64,000 nt of DNA from an uncultured Planctomycetaceae bacterium (lineage in GTDB: Bacteria > Planctomycetota > Planctomycetia > Planctomycetales > Planctomycetaceae): contig CALSLT010000047.1 in NCBI GenBank assembly GCA_943787265.1, positions 1 through 64,000 on the forward strand. Direction: 5' to 3'. Shown piece after piece: positions 52,080 through 61,999 of the stretch. Position numbers and translations under genes: made by a program. Under the pieces are notes generated by a model, which saw nothing but the letters and a program-made list of their open reading frames with translations, did not search any database and was not told the origin of the DNA. Positions within the stretch are counted from its first letter, which is position 1. Each line of letters starts with the position of its first letter.

Positions 52080-54737
52080 TTAGTCTACATACAAAAACGC
52101 ATTGTTACTCAACAGGAACTGACAGAAGGCCGCCAGTGCCTGTTTCTCTGGCTGATCGGCGAACCGGACCGTCTTCGCTTCCTCCGGTGTCAGTTCGCTG
52201 ATTCTTTGCCGGGCGAGTTTCTTTTGCACTTCAAAAAACGCCACACTTCGTTCGATCTGTTCTGGAGTTGGTTCACTCGACAGAGCCAATCTCCACGCCC
52301 GACGAACCTGTGTCGTTACATCATTGCCAGAATCCTTCGCTACTCGCTCGGCGAAGATTTCGGATTGCTTCAGCAGGTCCGCGTTGTTCATAAACAACAG
52401 CGCCTGATTTGCCACCGTCGATGAGTTCCGCTGTTCGCAGTTGGGTGTCATCGTCGGAGCATCGAACGCTGCGAGCATGCCCAGTTTCAGCGTTCGCCGT
52501 GCCTGCACGTAGATACTGCGACGGAAGGCAGCGTTTCCCTTTAACGCAACGACGCGTCCTTCTCGGTCATTCTTCGGCGTCCCGATCACAACCTGCCCGA
52601 CGCCATCGGCTGTGACTGACATCGGCGGTCCATACAGCGTCGCATTGAGATTCCCCGAAACGGTAAGCACGGAGTCGCGAATCGATTCCGCATCGAGTCG
52701 CCGCAGATTCATCCGGCCCAGCAGGCGATTGTCCGGATCGATGGCATCGAGCGTCTCGGTCCGCGTTGACGACTGTCGGTAAACGGTGGACATCATGAGC
52801 AACTTATGGAATGCCTTGAGTCGCCAGCCGCTCTTGACGAAGTGATCGGCGAGCCAATCGAGCAGCTCCGGATGCGTGGGCCGTTCGCCCTGCGAACCGA
52901 AGTCGCCCGGCGTTCCCACAATGCCCCGTCCGAAGTGATGCATCCAGATTCGATTGACGAGGACACGTCCAGCGAGTGGGTGCTGCCCGCTGGTGAGAAG
53001 TTTGGCATAGGCCAGCCGACGACCACTGGTCTCCAACCCGGAGTTGCTGGTGCCCACCAGCGGCTTACCGTGCGTCAAGACTGACAATCCGCCGGGAAGG
53101 ACTTCCTCGGCCGGCTGAGTGTGGCGACCGCGGCGAAACAGGTACGTCACAGGTACGTTGCCGGGGATCTCGGAGAGCGTTCGAATGAAGTTCTCTTTGG
53201 GTCGTCGCGCCGTGATTTTTGCAATGCGACTGTTGTGCTCCTTCAACTCCTTCTGGTATCGCTCGGCATAAAGCTGGCTGAGTGTGCCCACGTAAACGTC
53301 AAGTGCGAAGTATTTCTTCAGGATCGCGACCTGCTCGGGATTGCGGTCGGAACGCGAACGATTCAGAACGCCGTCGCGGATGACATCGGCCTTTGCCTGT
53401 ACGTCAGCCGGCAGCTTTGCAATCTCAAACTCAAGAGCGTCAGCAAGGTGTCGTTTGATCTGGGCGGCCCGCTCGTCGGCCGCCTGCTTGAGTTCGGCAT
53501 CGACGTCTTCGGAAAGCTGACGTTCGGCGTCGCTCCAGAGCGAGATTCGCCGCTCCTCCGTTGATTGCCAGTTCTTCCAGTCGTAGGCAGGTTCGAAGAT
53601 CGCTCGCATGCGGTGATAGTCCACGTGCGTGATCGGGTCGAAGCGATGGTTGTGACATCTCGCGCAGCCGATCGACATTCCCAGCAGGGATGACGAAACG
53701 ATGTTGATCGTCTCCGCGAGGACTTCGTTGCGTGCAATATCCTGATTGACGGCTCGGTCGGAAGTGCCGTCCGGTCCGTTCCGGAGAAAGCCGGTCGCAA
53801 TGAGTCGGTCCTTGTCCGCGTCGGAAAGATTCCGGTACGGACGGGAAACCAACTCGTCCCCGGCAAGCTGCTCCGTGAGAAACAGATCAAGCGGTTTATC
53901 GGCATTCAACGATCGGATGACATAATCGCGGTACTTCCACGCGGATTCGCGGACGCGGTCCTTCTCACTGTAGCCATCGCTGTCGGCATAGCCGGCGATG
54001 TCGAGCCAGTGGCGTCCCCAACGCTCACCATAGTGATCGGAATCGAGCAAGCGATCGAGAAGCCGCGACCAGGCATCCGGATGTTGGTCGGCAAGGAACG
54101 CATCAACGTCCTCTGGAGATGGCGGAAGGCCGATCAGATCAAAGTAAGCCCGCCGAATCAGCGTCCGCTTATCGGCATCTGGAGAGAAGCTGAGCCCATC
54201 TCGTTCAAGGCGTTTCAGCACGAAAGCATCGACCGGAGTTCGCACTCGATTGGTCGCGTTCACTTCAGGAACGGGCGGAGCCACAACCGGTTGAAACGAC
54301 CAGAAGCTCCGTTCTTCCTTGGTAAAGGTGAGTTGGTCGACGTTGGCCGGTTCAGGACGCGCGGTTCGAGCCCCCTGGTCAATCCACTCCCGAATGACTT
54401 GCAGTTCTTTGGCTGAAACTTTCGGCTCGCCCGGCGGCATCTCGCCGCTTTCGAGTCGCTCAATCAGATAGCTCTCGCCGGCGTTTCCCGACACGACTGC
54501 CGGCCCCGAATCTCCACCCGACAAAAGCAACCGGACAAGCCGCACGTCGAGACTCCCCTCAGCCTTCGACTCCTCGCCGTGGCACTGAAAACAGTGAGTT
54601 TTAAGAATCGGCCGCACATCCGCCTCGAATGTCCGCTTTGTCCTCGCGACGGCAACGGAAGATGCGACGGTAGCCAGCGTTGCCACAAACAGAATACAGC
54701 GCGGCAAGTTCAAGTCGTTTACGGTCATCATGGTCAA
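52080..54737 (-). CDS. Planctomycete cytochrome-C/DUF1549/DUF1553 (PSD1-type) protein
   Basis: This 885-aa secreted protein has CFQCHGEESKAEGSLDVR (heme-type CxxCH, planctomycete cytochrome C domain), then EFRSFWSFQ-like WSFQPVVAPPVPEVNATNRV, DUF1549 (RRAYFDLIGLPPSPEDVDAF, ERWGRHWLDIAGYADSDGYS, LLGMSIGCARCHNHRFDPIT), and DUF1553 (AGRVLVNRIWMHHFGRGIVG, FHKLLMMSTVYRQSS, RRLDAESIRDSVLTVSGNLN). Two CxxCH motifs are present. A central coiled-coil-like stretch (AERYQKELKEHNSRIAKI) is usual. Role unknown; a periplasmic redox or substrate-binding function is supposed. Confidence 0.92.
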   Translation of the reverse strand: MTMMTVNDLNLPRCILFVATLATVASSVAVARTKRTFEADVRPILKTHCFQCHGEESKAEGSLDVRLVRLLLSGGDSGPAVVSGNAGESYLIERLESGEMPPGEPKVSAKELQVIREWIDQGARTARPEPANVDQLTFTKEERSFWSFQPVVAPPVPEVNATNRVRTPVDAFVLKRLERDGLSFSPDADKRTLIRRAYFDLIGLPPSPEDVDAFLADQHPDAWSRLLDRLLDSDHYGERWGRHWLDIAGYADSDGYSEKDRVRESAWKYRDYVIRSLNADKPLDLFLTEQLAGDELVSRPYRNLSDADKDRLIATGFLRNGPDGTSDRAVNQDIARNEVLAETINIVSSSLLGMSIGCARCHNHRFDPITHVDYHRMRAIFEPAYDWKNWQSTEERRISLWSDAERQLSEDVDAELKQAADERAAQIKRHLADALEFEIAKLPADVQAKADVIRDGVLNRSRSDRNPEQVAILKKYFALDVYVGTLSQLYAERYQKELKEHNSRIAKITARRPKENFIRTLSEIPGNVPVTYLFRRGRHTQPAEEVLPGGLSVLTHGKPLVGTSNSGLETSGRRLAYAKLLTSGQHPLAGRVLVNRIWMHHFGRGIVGTPGDFGSQGERPTHPELLDWLADHFVKSGWRLKAFHKLLMMSTVYRQSSTRTETLDAIDPDNRLLGRMNLRRLDAESIRDSVLTVSGNLNATLYGPPMSVTADGVGQVVIGTPKNDREGRVVALKGNAAFRRSIYVQARRTLKLGMLAAFDAPTMTPNCEQRNSSTVANQALLFMNNADLLKQSEIFAERVAKDSGNDVTTQVRRAWRLALSSEPTPEQIERSVAFFEVQKKLARQRISELTPEEAKTVRFADQPEKQALAAFCQFLLSNNAFLYVD

Positions 54738-54867
54738 CTGGCTGAAACTAGATCACGTCTAAGGTGTCATCAGTGAAGTATCGGCGTGAAGTGCATTTCT
54801 GTTGTTCGAAGCATCTCGAATCACTCGTCGCAGCGCCAGGTGCAGTGCTGCGACCACCAGTTCTAGT

Positions 54868-56259
54868 TCAAAGCAATTCGGAAATCGGCTCGCCATCGGT
54901 GAGGATTGGGATGGGGCGGCCGGAGTTGTCGAAGTAGTGTTTGTGGAAGTCGATTCCGAATTTGTGGTAAAGAGTGGCCAGCAGGCAGTTGCTGTTCATG
55001 ATTCGGTCGACAGGATGTTCGCCTTTGGCATTGGTCGCTCCGATGTACTGGCCCATTTTCAGCCCGCCGCCTGCCAGGAAGATGCTCATCGCTTTGGACC
55101 AGTGATCGCGACCGGGGCGTTTCGTGGCTTTGTCCTGATTTCGGACCAGCGGTGTGCGACCAAACTCGCCACAGAAGATGAACAGGACGTTCTTATCAAG
55201 GCCGCGTTCCTGCAGGTCTGTGATCAAGGCGGGGACGCACTGATCGAAGACGGGCATGCGTTCACGATAGGCTTTGAAAATGTCGGCGTTGACGGAGTGG
55301 TCGTCCCAGTTGCTCGTTCGTCCTGCTTCTTTGCTGATCTTGAACGTCGCCTGAAGCTGAACGATGCGGACTCCTGACTCGACCAGACGTCGAGCGAGTA
55401 ACAGTCCCTGCCCCCAGTTCGTTCGGCCGTATTTGTCTCGAAGAGCGTCGGGCTCTTTCGAAAGATCGAAGGCGTCGGCAGTGCGCGTGCTGGTCAGCAT
55501 GGCGACAGCACGTTGGTTGAACCGGTCGAGTGCGGACATTGTCTTCGAGCGGTCGAAGTCGCGACGAAACGTGTCGAATGTTTTGAGAAGCTTTTGGCGA
55601 GTCTGCAGGTCCTTCAAAGCAGTGTCAGCAACTGTCAGGTCCCCGACTCCGAAACCGTCGGAATTTGGATCTCCACGAAACATGAACGGACTACACGATG
55701 CTCCAAGATATGCCGGCCCGCCGCCGTAGAACTTTGTGTTGGCAACGAAAAGCGGGATGTCGGTAATCGTGTGTTCGAGTTCTCGCGACACGACCGAAGC
55801 CATCTCGGGATATTCAGCGTCGGAAGGGTTAGCGGCGATGGGTGTGTAGCCGGAGAGAAAACGACACGTTCCGCCGGAGTGCTCATTCCGATTGTGGTGC
55901 AGGCTTCTGACGATGCTGAATTTATCAGCCATTTGCGCAAGGTTCGGCAGCAGCTCACAAATATCGAGCCCTGGCACGTTGGTCGGGATCGGTTTGAAGT
56001 CGCCACGGTATTCCTCGGGAGCATCTGGTTTCATATCGAATGTCTCAAGATGAGACGGTCCACCATTCGCCCAGAGCATGATTACTGAGAAGTCATTCTT
56101 CGCGTCAGCGATGGACTCGCCCGCTTGCAATAACTGAGTCAGGCCAGGCTCCATGCCGAGGCCCAGTGCCCCCATGCCGAGTCCGCCGATCTTGAGGAAC
56201 GCACGACGATCGATCGGGCCAGGACAGTGGGGATTGTAGTTTCGGTGTGACTTACTCAT
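54868..56259 (-). CDS. DUF1501 protein of the PPC gene set
   Basis: This product of about 463 aa has a Tat-like leader (IDRRAFLKIGGLGMGALGLG). Motifs: VIMLWANGGPSHLETFDMKP, FSIVRSLHHNRNEHSGGTC, RIVQLQATFKISKEAGRTS, WDDHSVNADIFKAYRERMP, FIFCGEFGRTPLVRNQDKA and GRDHWSKAMSIFLAGGGLKM. ATG 56259 is chosen because the leader starts soon after; the frame is open to 56343, overlapping the preceding gene. It lies 41 bases after the DUF1549/DUF1553 gene and forms a set with it and the PPC-domain protein. Confidence 0.9.
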   Translation of the reverse strand: MSKSHRNYNPHCPGPIDRRAFLKIGGLGMGALGLGMEPGLTQLLQAGESIADAKNDFSVIMLWANGGPSHLETFDMKPDAPEEYRGDFKPIPTNVPGLDICELLPNLAQMADKFSIVRSLHHNRNEHSGGTCRFLSGYTPIAANPSDAEYPEMASVVSRELEHTITDIPLFVANTKFYGGGPAYLGASCSPFMFRGDPNSDGFGVGDLTVADTALKDLQTRQKLLKTFDTFRRDFDRSKTMSALDRFNQRAVAMLTSTRTADAFDLSKEPDALRDKYGRTNWGQGLLLARRLVESGVRIVQLQATFKISKEAGRTSNWDDHSVNADIFKAYRERMPVFDQCVPALITDLQERGLDKNVLFIFCGEFGRTPLVRNQDKATKRPGRDHWSKAMSIFLAGGGLKMGQYIGATNAKGEHPVDRIMNSNCLLATLYHKFGIDFHKHYFDNSGRPIPILTDGEPISELL

Positions 56260-56300
56260 GCGGGGGGACTTCCAACAGAATTCTGCCGCGACTCGGTGAT

Positions 56301-58781
56301 TCAATGCACGAACTGAAACTCTTTGGTATTTATCAGAGCCCATAGCAGATTGCCGATCGCCTTTTTCTGATCGGCTTCTGACTTCAGATACTCTACTGCG
56401 TTATTCCGCTCTTCTTTCGTCGGTTGCCGGCTGAAGATCGTCTGGAAAATGCCGGAGACTTTCTTCGGATGGTCTCGTTTATCGGCTGCAAGTTTGGTCG
56501 CGAGACTGGTTCCGGAAGTAAGTTTGCCGAGGACAAAGCTGTCGTTCATAAAGTGCAGCGCCTGTGAAAGACTTGGATCAGCAGCCCGCTCACATTCGCA
56601 CGCGCTTTCGCGAGGCGGTCGCCCGAACAAGGTCAGAAATGAATTGGAATATCCCTCGTCGGGAAGCTGCAAAGCTCGCGTCCCCGCAGGAAGTCCGCTG
56701 TAGCCAGTCGGCGTGCCTGTGGCCTGATCAATCGCGTCGAGCAGCACTTCCGCCTTCATCCGCTGAGGATAGAACCGTGAAAAGTTTTGAGTCTCATCCA
56801 GGTTGAATTTGTTTGGTTCCGAGCTGAGCTGATACGTCGTGCTGGTGCAGATCAGCTCGACGATGTGTTTCATGTCGAAACCACTCTTGATGAATTCCTG
56901 AGCGAGTTCATTGAGCAATGCTTCGTTGGATGCGGGGTTGGTTACTCGCAGATCGTCGACGGGATCAACCAGTCCACGGCCGAAGAAGTGCCCCCACATT
57001 CGATTGACGAAAGCCCGCGCGAAGTACGGGTTCTCTGGAGTCGACATCCAGTCGACAAAGTTGTGCCTTGGATCTGCGAACGGCGGAATATCCAGGTCGT
57101 TTTGACCAAGTCCGTGAGGAGCGACGATGTCTCCAGTAAGAGGATGCTTGACTTCACCGGTCGGCTTCACGAAGACCGCTTCGTTGGCTCGCCGCTCGGC
57201 GACACCTGCTCCGCCTTTTCGGGCAACGCGACCGAAGAACGCCGCGATCCCGTAGTAGTCTTCCTGGCTGATCTTTTCGAATGGATGGTGGTGACACCTT
57301 GCGCATCCGATCCGCATTCCCAGGAACAGTTGCGCCGAGTCGTCAACATATCGATCCAGATATCGCACCTCGGCATACCACTGAGCCGGCGGGTTGACGC
57401 TGACGTTTCCGGTGGCCGTGACGATGTCTCTCACGAATCTGTCGTAAGGCACGTTTTCCGCGATGGCGTTACGAATCCAGCGGTGAAACGCGATGGTTCC
57501 GGGAATGCGGGGCGACTGTCCACGGCGTTTGTTTCGAAGAATATCGGACCACTTTTGAGCGAAGTGATCCGCGTATCCCGGACCGTTTATGAGTCTCCGA
57601 ACAAGTTGCTCGCGATTGGTGGCCGAGCTGTCCTGCTCAAACTCTTTCAATTCATCTGGTGTTGGAAGTCGCCCGGCAATCTGCTGAGTCGCTCGCCGAA
57701 TAAATGCAGCATCGTCGCACGTAGCTGACGGAGGAATTCCCAGGGACCGTAGTTGGCCCAACACGAGATCATCGATTGAGTTTCGAATTGGGAAGTCCGG
57801 CGTTGTCCACGGTCTGTCGAGTGGGATTCGAATTCGACTCACGGCGACCTGCCTGGAATAGGTAGCAACAATCGCCGTTTCGCCAATCCGCCTGGCCGTG
57901 GTGACCAGCCCCCACTCATCGACTTCGGCAATCGTCGTTTCGTTCGACTTGAACGTAACCAGTCGCGTGACGTCTTGAGCGCTTCCGTCCGAGAAATGAG
58001 CCATCGCCACAATTTGCTGCTGGGAATTCGGCTGAAGTGACCGTTGCGCCGGTTCAAGAGTCAGCTTATGGAACGTCGGAGAGTTCGATGTGTCAGGCAC
58101 GGTTCGCGGAGCGTCGTCTTCTATCCAGCGTGCCAGTCGAGCAAACTCTGGCTCGTCGGTAGCGAGTCGCTTCCCGCCACCATGAGGCACTTCCATGACC
58201 GGCTTCTGAAGCAGCAGTGAAGCCGTGCTTTGATGAGCCGTGACCCGCCGGCCGGCCGAGTCGCGCGTGATCGACGCAAAGTCGGATTCGGGATCGTACC
58301 CGAACAGCGAAAGCTTGAAGCCACCGCGTCCTGTCGCTTTCCCGTGGCATCCCCCGCCATTGCAGCCCCGCCGCGTGAGGATAGGGACGATGTCCTGATC
58401 AAAACTCAGCGGCAGAGTGTCTGCTCCGTTCGAAATTTCAATGCGGATCTTCGATGTGAGACCACCATGCCGAATCATCAAATCGGTGCTGCCTGATTTT
58501 CGAGGTGTCACGACTCCCGACGAGTTTACGGCGGCGATCGTTGAGTCAGAAATGGTGAAGTTGGCACTTCTTGTGACGTCTGCCGCGCGACCGTTCATCA
58601 AGGTAACAAGTACCTGCTGCCGGGAGTCTCGTCCGTCAAGCTGAATCGAATCTGGAAAGACGACGAGGTTTGGCGCAACTGGTTTCGGCAAGGATGCAAC
58701 CTGTTCGGCGCGGCCAAATCCCGACGCAATGTGAATGCACAGCGATGCGGCGAGGATGTATTGGGGAATGCGTGAAACCAT
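56301..58781 (-). CDS. BIG2-like/DUF1549/DUF1553 secreted protein
   Basis: This 826-aa protein has a signal peptide (VSRIPQYILAASLCIHIASG). An N-terminal bacterial-Ig-like domain (ADVTRSANFTISDSTIAAVN, VTPRKSGSTDLMIR) leads into LTRRGCNGGGCHGKATGRGG, a CxxxxCH motif instead of CxxCH, then a second Ig-like domain, DUF1549 (NEIDDLVLGQLRSLG-like, MRIGCARCHHHPFEKISQED) and DUF1553 (FARAFVNRMWGHFFGRGLVD, LCTSTTYQLSSEPN, RMKAEVLLDAIDQATGTPT). It is a known planctomycete architecture with no assigned reaction. The spacing of the first Cys pair suggests altered or no heme attachment there. The PPC gene lies 212 bases upstream. Confidence 0.9.
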   Translation of the reverse strand: MVSRIPQYILAASLCIHIASGFGRAEQVASLPKPVAPNLVVFPDSIQLDGRDSRQQVLVTLMNGRAADVTRSANFTISDSTIAAVNSSGVVTPRKSGSTDLMIRHGGLTSKIRIEISNGADTLPLSFDQDIVPILTRRGCNGGGCHGKATGRGGFKLSLFGYDPESDFASITRDSAGRRVTAHQSTASLLLQKPVMEVPHGGGKRLATDEPEFARLARWIEDDAPRTVPDTSNSPTFHKLTLEPAQRSLQPNSQQQIVAMAHFSDGSAQDVTRLVTFKSNETTIAEVDEWGLVTTARRIGETAIVATYSRQVAVSRIRIPLDRPWTTPDFPIRNSIDDLVLGQLRSLGIPPSATCDDAAFIRRATQQIAGRLPTPDELKEFEQDSSATNREQLVRRLINGPGYADHFAQKWSDILRNKRRGQSPRIPGTIAFHRWIRNAIAENVPYDRFVRDIVTATGNVSVNPPAQWYAEVRYLDRYVDDSAQLFLGMRIGCARCHHHPFEKISQEDYYGIAAFFGRVARKGGAGVAERRANEAVFVKPTGEVKHPLTGDIVAPHGLGQNDLDIPPFADPRHNFVDWMSTPENPYFARAFVNRMWGHFFGRGLVDPVDDLRVTNPASNEALLNELAQEFIKSGFDMKHIVELICTSTTYQLSSEPNKFNLDETQNFSRFYPQRMKAEVLLDAIDQATGTPTGYSGLPAGTRALQLPDEGYSNSFLTLFGRPPRESACECERAADPSLSQALHFMNDSFVLGKLTSGTSLATKLAADKRDHPKKVSGIFQTIFSRQPTKEERNNAVEYLKSEADQKKAIGNLLWALINTKEFQFVH

Positions 58782-58993
58782 AGCTGAATTCGGACGTGAC
58801 TAAGTGGGGCAGGTGAGGGTGCGGCCTTCTATGGAAGCGGGAGGGGTATTCAGTGTTCGGGTTTTACGAAAAGAACGCAACATCGGTCGGCCCGGAAGCT
58901 GGTTCGCACCAACAGAATATACAGCCTTCCTGACCGTAAGTTCTTCGTTAACTGACAAGGCGACCGATGGACGGTGTAGATGTCCTCGCCGGT

Positions 58994-61177
58994 TTACTTA
59001 CCTGGTGCCGCTGAGTCTGGTTTGGCTTTTGGGATTACTTTAAAGGAAACAGAATTGGACCAAACTTGAAGCGTCTGTTCTTTGGGGGCAGGTTTCGCCT
59101 TCGCCGGGGCAGCGTCGGGGGCAAAAACGACAGTCGCTTTAACTATCGCCGCCAGCGAGTACCTTTCTGGTGTCAGCTTGTCGGGAATCTGTAACTCGAT
59201 CGAAGTGTTGTCCGTGCCGCCTTTCAATACCGCTGACGGTGCCTTCATTCCAGCGGGAAGAATCGGGAATTCGATCTTCGCGTCGGCTTTGAGTTTTCCG
59301 GTACTCAGTTTGTGTGTCAGTGATAGGGCGAGCTTTCCTCCCGATTGAACCTCGGGGTTAACGATCGACAGATCAACGACCAGCGGAAGCTCTTGCGATA
59401 CTGACACCGGTAAGCGGTGCACGAATCGACCTTCGGTTGCTCCTGCACGAAGCAGCGTGATAGCGCGAGCGTGTTTGATCTGGGAAGGCGCCGATTCGGT
59501 CGTCGCTTCGAGTTCCAGAAAGTGGCCTGGAAGCACAGCATCGTTTTCAGGATCACTTGTAAGGATCGCTACGACGGACGACTGGCCGGGGCCAATCCAC
59601 GTTTCGTCGAGTGTCAGGCCTGCGTTCTCATTTGCTTTAGAAAGATTCAGGCGAACGGCACCGGCAAACCCGTCGCGTCGAAGCAGCGAAACTCGAAGGC
59701 CCGTCCGACCGCTTCGTGGAATTGAATAGCCCATCGGCGTCTTGTCGTCCGGCGGGGTGATGACAACGTCATACGATGGCTGTAGTGGTCTCAGCGAAAG
59801 TGCGTAGGTGCGGTCGACACCGGAGAGAGTTGATCCGTAGAGATCGCGAAGGACGAGATGGAACGTTCCGTCGGCGGGAGCTTTCCATGTCGCGGAAACA
59901 TCGAGCGACGCGGGTGTCACGACTGGCGGAAGATTCTTAGGCACCGGCATGTCCGGAAATGTGACAAGAGTCTTTCCTGCAGCATCCATGACGACCGCGT
60001 CGATGTCCATGAGGTGACCGAGTCGGTCTCCGTACACGTCGATCGCAAATGACTCGCCCTTTTTCGCTTCGAAAGAATACCAGTCAGCGTCGTTCAGGCT
60101 GTTGAAGCGTCCGTTGATAATGCTCGGGGCCGGGAGTGGTTGTGAGTTCACTGCTGACTCGGTGGCGTCTTCTTTTTCGTAGCCGACCTGATGATCAGTG
60201 AAACGGATTCGCGGTGAACCCGGCATTGCATTGACTGTTGAATGTGGATGTGCCGGCACGAACGTTTCGAAGGATTCGATCGTGCTCTGCCAGGCTGCAC
60301 GCAATTTGGCAGTTGAAAACGTAGTCTCGACGGAAAGTTTCTCCATGAACGTACGGCTGTTAGCCATTCGGAATGATGGCTGTCCATCATGAGACATCGC
60401 CAGCCGATAGAAGGACAAATTGTGTTTCGATGAGGAGTCGTGTTGAAACAAATCCGGCCAGACGGCAACCGTCGGCGTGTCTGCAAAAAGCTCCAATCGA
60501 TAGAAACTGTTTGGTGCCGCGCGGTAGGCTCGGTCTGAAATGCGGACTCGATAAGTGCCGGAACTATCAAGTTCGTAATGAAACAGCGGTTCGCGTCGTC
60601 GACCGGTAGAATGAGCGATTTCCTGGCCGTCCGGACTGAAGAGAGTCACTACTGGCTGAGTCGAACCATCCAATGATTGTGAGCGGCAACTCAAGGTAAC
60701 CGACTGCTCTTCTTTCGCCTCGAACTGAAACCAGTCGAACTTCGCAGCCGCTTCCAACCGACCGTCGACCGCACCGGGGAACGGAATGGCCTGAGCTGAG
60801 TTGATGGAGTCGTTCTTGCCTGCTTCAGCGACGTTAGTCACAGACGAGATCACAAATCGCCGAGGGTTGCTGACTTCGCCATCGACGATGCACCACACGT
60901 CGCAATCCTGTGGCGGAGTACCGGATGCCACGGCGACGACGAGCTTCCCTTTGTCATCGAGTGAAGCCGTGACTTCGGGAATCGAAAAAATGAGTGCCGT
61001 CGCGTTCTCTATCTGCTTGCCCGTGAGGGATACCGTGACATTCTGACCCGGCTCGCAGGAGAACGGGAAAAGGGCTTCCAGCAGAGGGGCAGCGTTGGCC
61101 GACGCGGAGAAGGTCAGGCAGCTCATCCAGAAAAGGACCGCATAAAATGGTATTGAGCGAGAATGATGAGTGGTCAC
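58994..61177 (-). CDS. Secreted PPC-domain (pre-peptidase C-terminal-like) protein
   Basis: This 727-aa protein has a signal peptide (AVLFWMSCLTFSASANAAP). It consists of beta domains: an IPT-like start (LEALFPFSCEPGQNVTVSLT), two PPC-like domains (AKFDWFQFEAKEEQSVTLSC with YRVRISDRAYRAAP, and NDADWYSFEAKKGESFAIDV with LVLRDLYGSTLSG), and Ig-like C-terminal parts. No peptidase domain is present. PPC modules usually bind or assist secretion of partners. It heads the three-gene set PPC, DUF1549/DUF1553, DUF1501 on this strand, an arrangement I have seen as typical for planctomycetes. Confidence 0.85.
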   Translation of the reverse strand: MTTHHSRSIPFYAVLFWMSCLTFSASANAAPLLEALFPFSCEPGQNVTVSLTGKQIENATALIFSIPEVTASLDDKGKLVVAVASGTPPQDCDVWCIVDGEVSNPRRFVISSVTNVAEAGKNDSINSAQAIPFPGAVDGRLEAAAKFDWFQFEAKEEQSVTLSCRSQSLDGSTQPVVTLFSPDGQEIAHSTGRRREPLFHYELDSSGTYRVRISDRAYRAAPNSFYRLELFADTPTVAVWPDLFQHDSSSKHNLSFYRLAMSHDGQPSFRMANSRTFMEKLSVETTFSTAKLRAAWQSTIESFETFVPAHPHSTVNAMPGSPRIRFTDHQVGYEKEDATESAVNSQPLPAPSIINGRFNSLNDADWYSFEAKKGESFAIDVYGDRLGHLMDIDAVVMDAAGKTLVTFPDMPVPKNLPPVVTPASLDVSATWKAPADGTFHLVLRDLYGSTLSGVDRTYALSLRPLQPSYDVVITPPDDKTPMGYSIPRSGRTGLRVSLLRRDGFAGAVRLNLSKANENAGLTLDETWIGPGQSSVVAILTSDPENDAVLPGHFLELEATTESAPSQIKHARAITLLRAGATEGRFVHRLPVSVSQELPLVVDLSIVNPEVQSGGKLALSLTHKLSTGKLKADAKIEFPILPAGMKAPSAVLKGGTDNTSIELQIPDKLTPERYSLAAIVKATVVFAPDAAPAKAKPAPKEQTLQVWSNSVSFKVIPKAKPDSAAPGK

Positions 61178-61225
61178 AGAAATATTCCGATAGGTGCAAT
61201 ACGTCGCTCAGCGGTGGCAAGGATT

Positions 61226-61930
61226 CTACGACGCGGCAGCACGTTGAATCGAACTAACGACATCTTCAACAGGAGTCACGTCGCCCAGGTCGATGTCGAT
61301 ATCGAGCAGGTTGACTCGATGCAGAATTTCGCAGCGTTCACCAACGGCTTCCTCCGGCACGATGACGCGGAAACTGTCCGTCGCGTCCCGGCACGTCGCA
61401 TAAATGCAGTGGCTGGTGCTCACGCCCGTCACGATGAGGGTGTCGATTCCGAGAGACGTCAGCATCTCGTGCAGATTCGTTCCCTTGAAGGCTGACGCGT
61501 AGCGCTTGCGAATCAGTTTTTCAGTGGGACGTCGTTCGAGGCGATCATCGAGATCGAACAGCGGAGCATCGTCTGGAGTCAGATTCATGACCAGCTTTCT
61601 GTTTTGTGGGCTGGGCGGATCGGCCGGGTCGTAGGCAAATGATGTGAAGAATATTGGAATGCCGGCTTCTCGTGATGCGGCCAGAACTTTGCACGTGGCC
61701 TCCACGACTGAATCGGCATTTGTCCCGATCTGAAGATCAGGTTTCGTCCAGTACAAGGCGAGGTCAATCACAATCAGTGCCGGCCGAGATCCAAATCCAA
61801 CCCGGGCACCCCAGCCGCGATCCAGATACCGATCTTTTAGCTGGGCAAGATGCGAGATGAGCGGTTCTCGAAGCTCGTCAGGTAGTGCGAGGTCCGACGA
61901 TCCGCTGTCCACACGGCAGGATTCGGTCAT
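61226..61930 (-). CDS. Isochorismatase-type cysteine hydrolase
   Basis: This 234-aa enzyme has the catalytic triad of the family: Asp in RPALIVIDLALYWTKPD, Lys in TEKLIRKRYASAFKGTNL and Cys in LIVTGVSTSHCIYATCRDA. The closest match by motif is the N-carbamoylsarcosine amidase group, which hydrolyses carbamoyl amides, though nicotinamidase or ureidoacrylate amidase activity cannot be excluded. It is cytoplasmic. It lies 48 bases upstream of the PPC gene on the same strand and 69 bases after the amidohydrolase, so both enzymes could share a transcript and a catabolic role. Confidence 0.87.
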   Translation of the reverse strand: MTESCRVDSGSSDLALPDELREPLISHLAQLKDRYLDRGWGARVGFGSRPALIVIDLALYWTKPDLQIGTNADSVVEATCKVLAASREAGIPIFFTSFAYDPADPPSPQNRKLVMNLTPDDAPLFDLDDRLERRPTEKLIRKRYASAFKGTNLHEMLTSLGIDTLIVTGVSTSHCIYATCRDATDSFRVIVPEEAVGERCEILHRVNLLDIDIDLGDVTPVEDVVSSIQRAAAS

Positions 61931-61999
61931 ATCAAAGCGACTTTCTGGTGATGTAGTTTTTCGGAACGGTCTGCATGAAGACTGATCCTCTAGCGAAGG

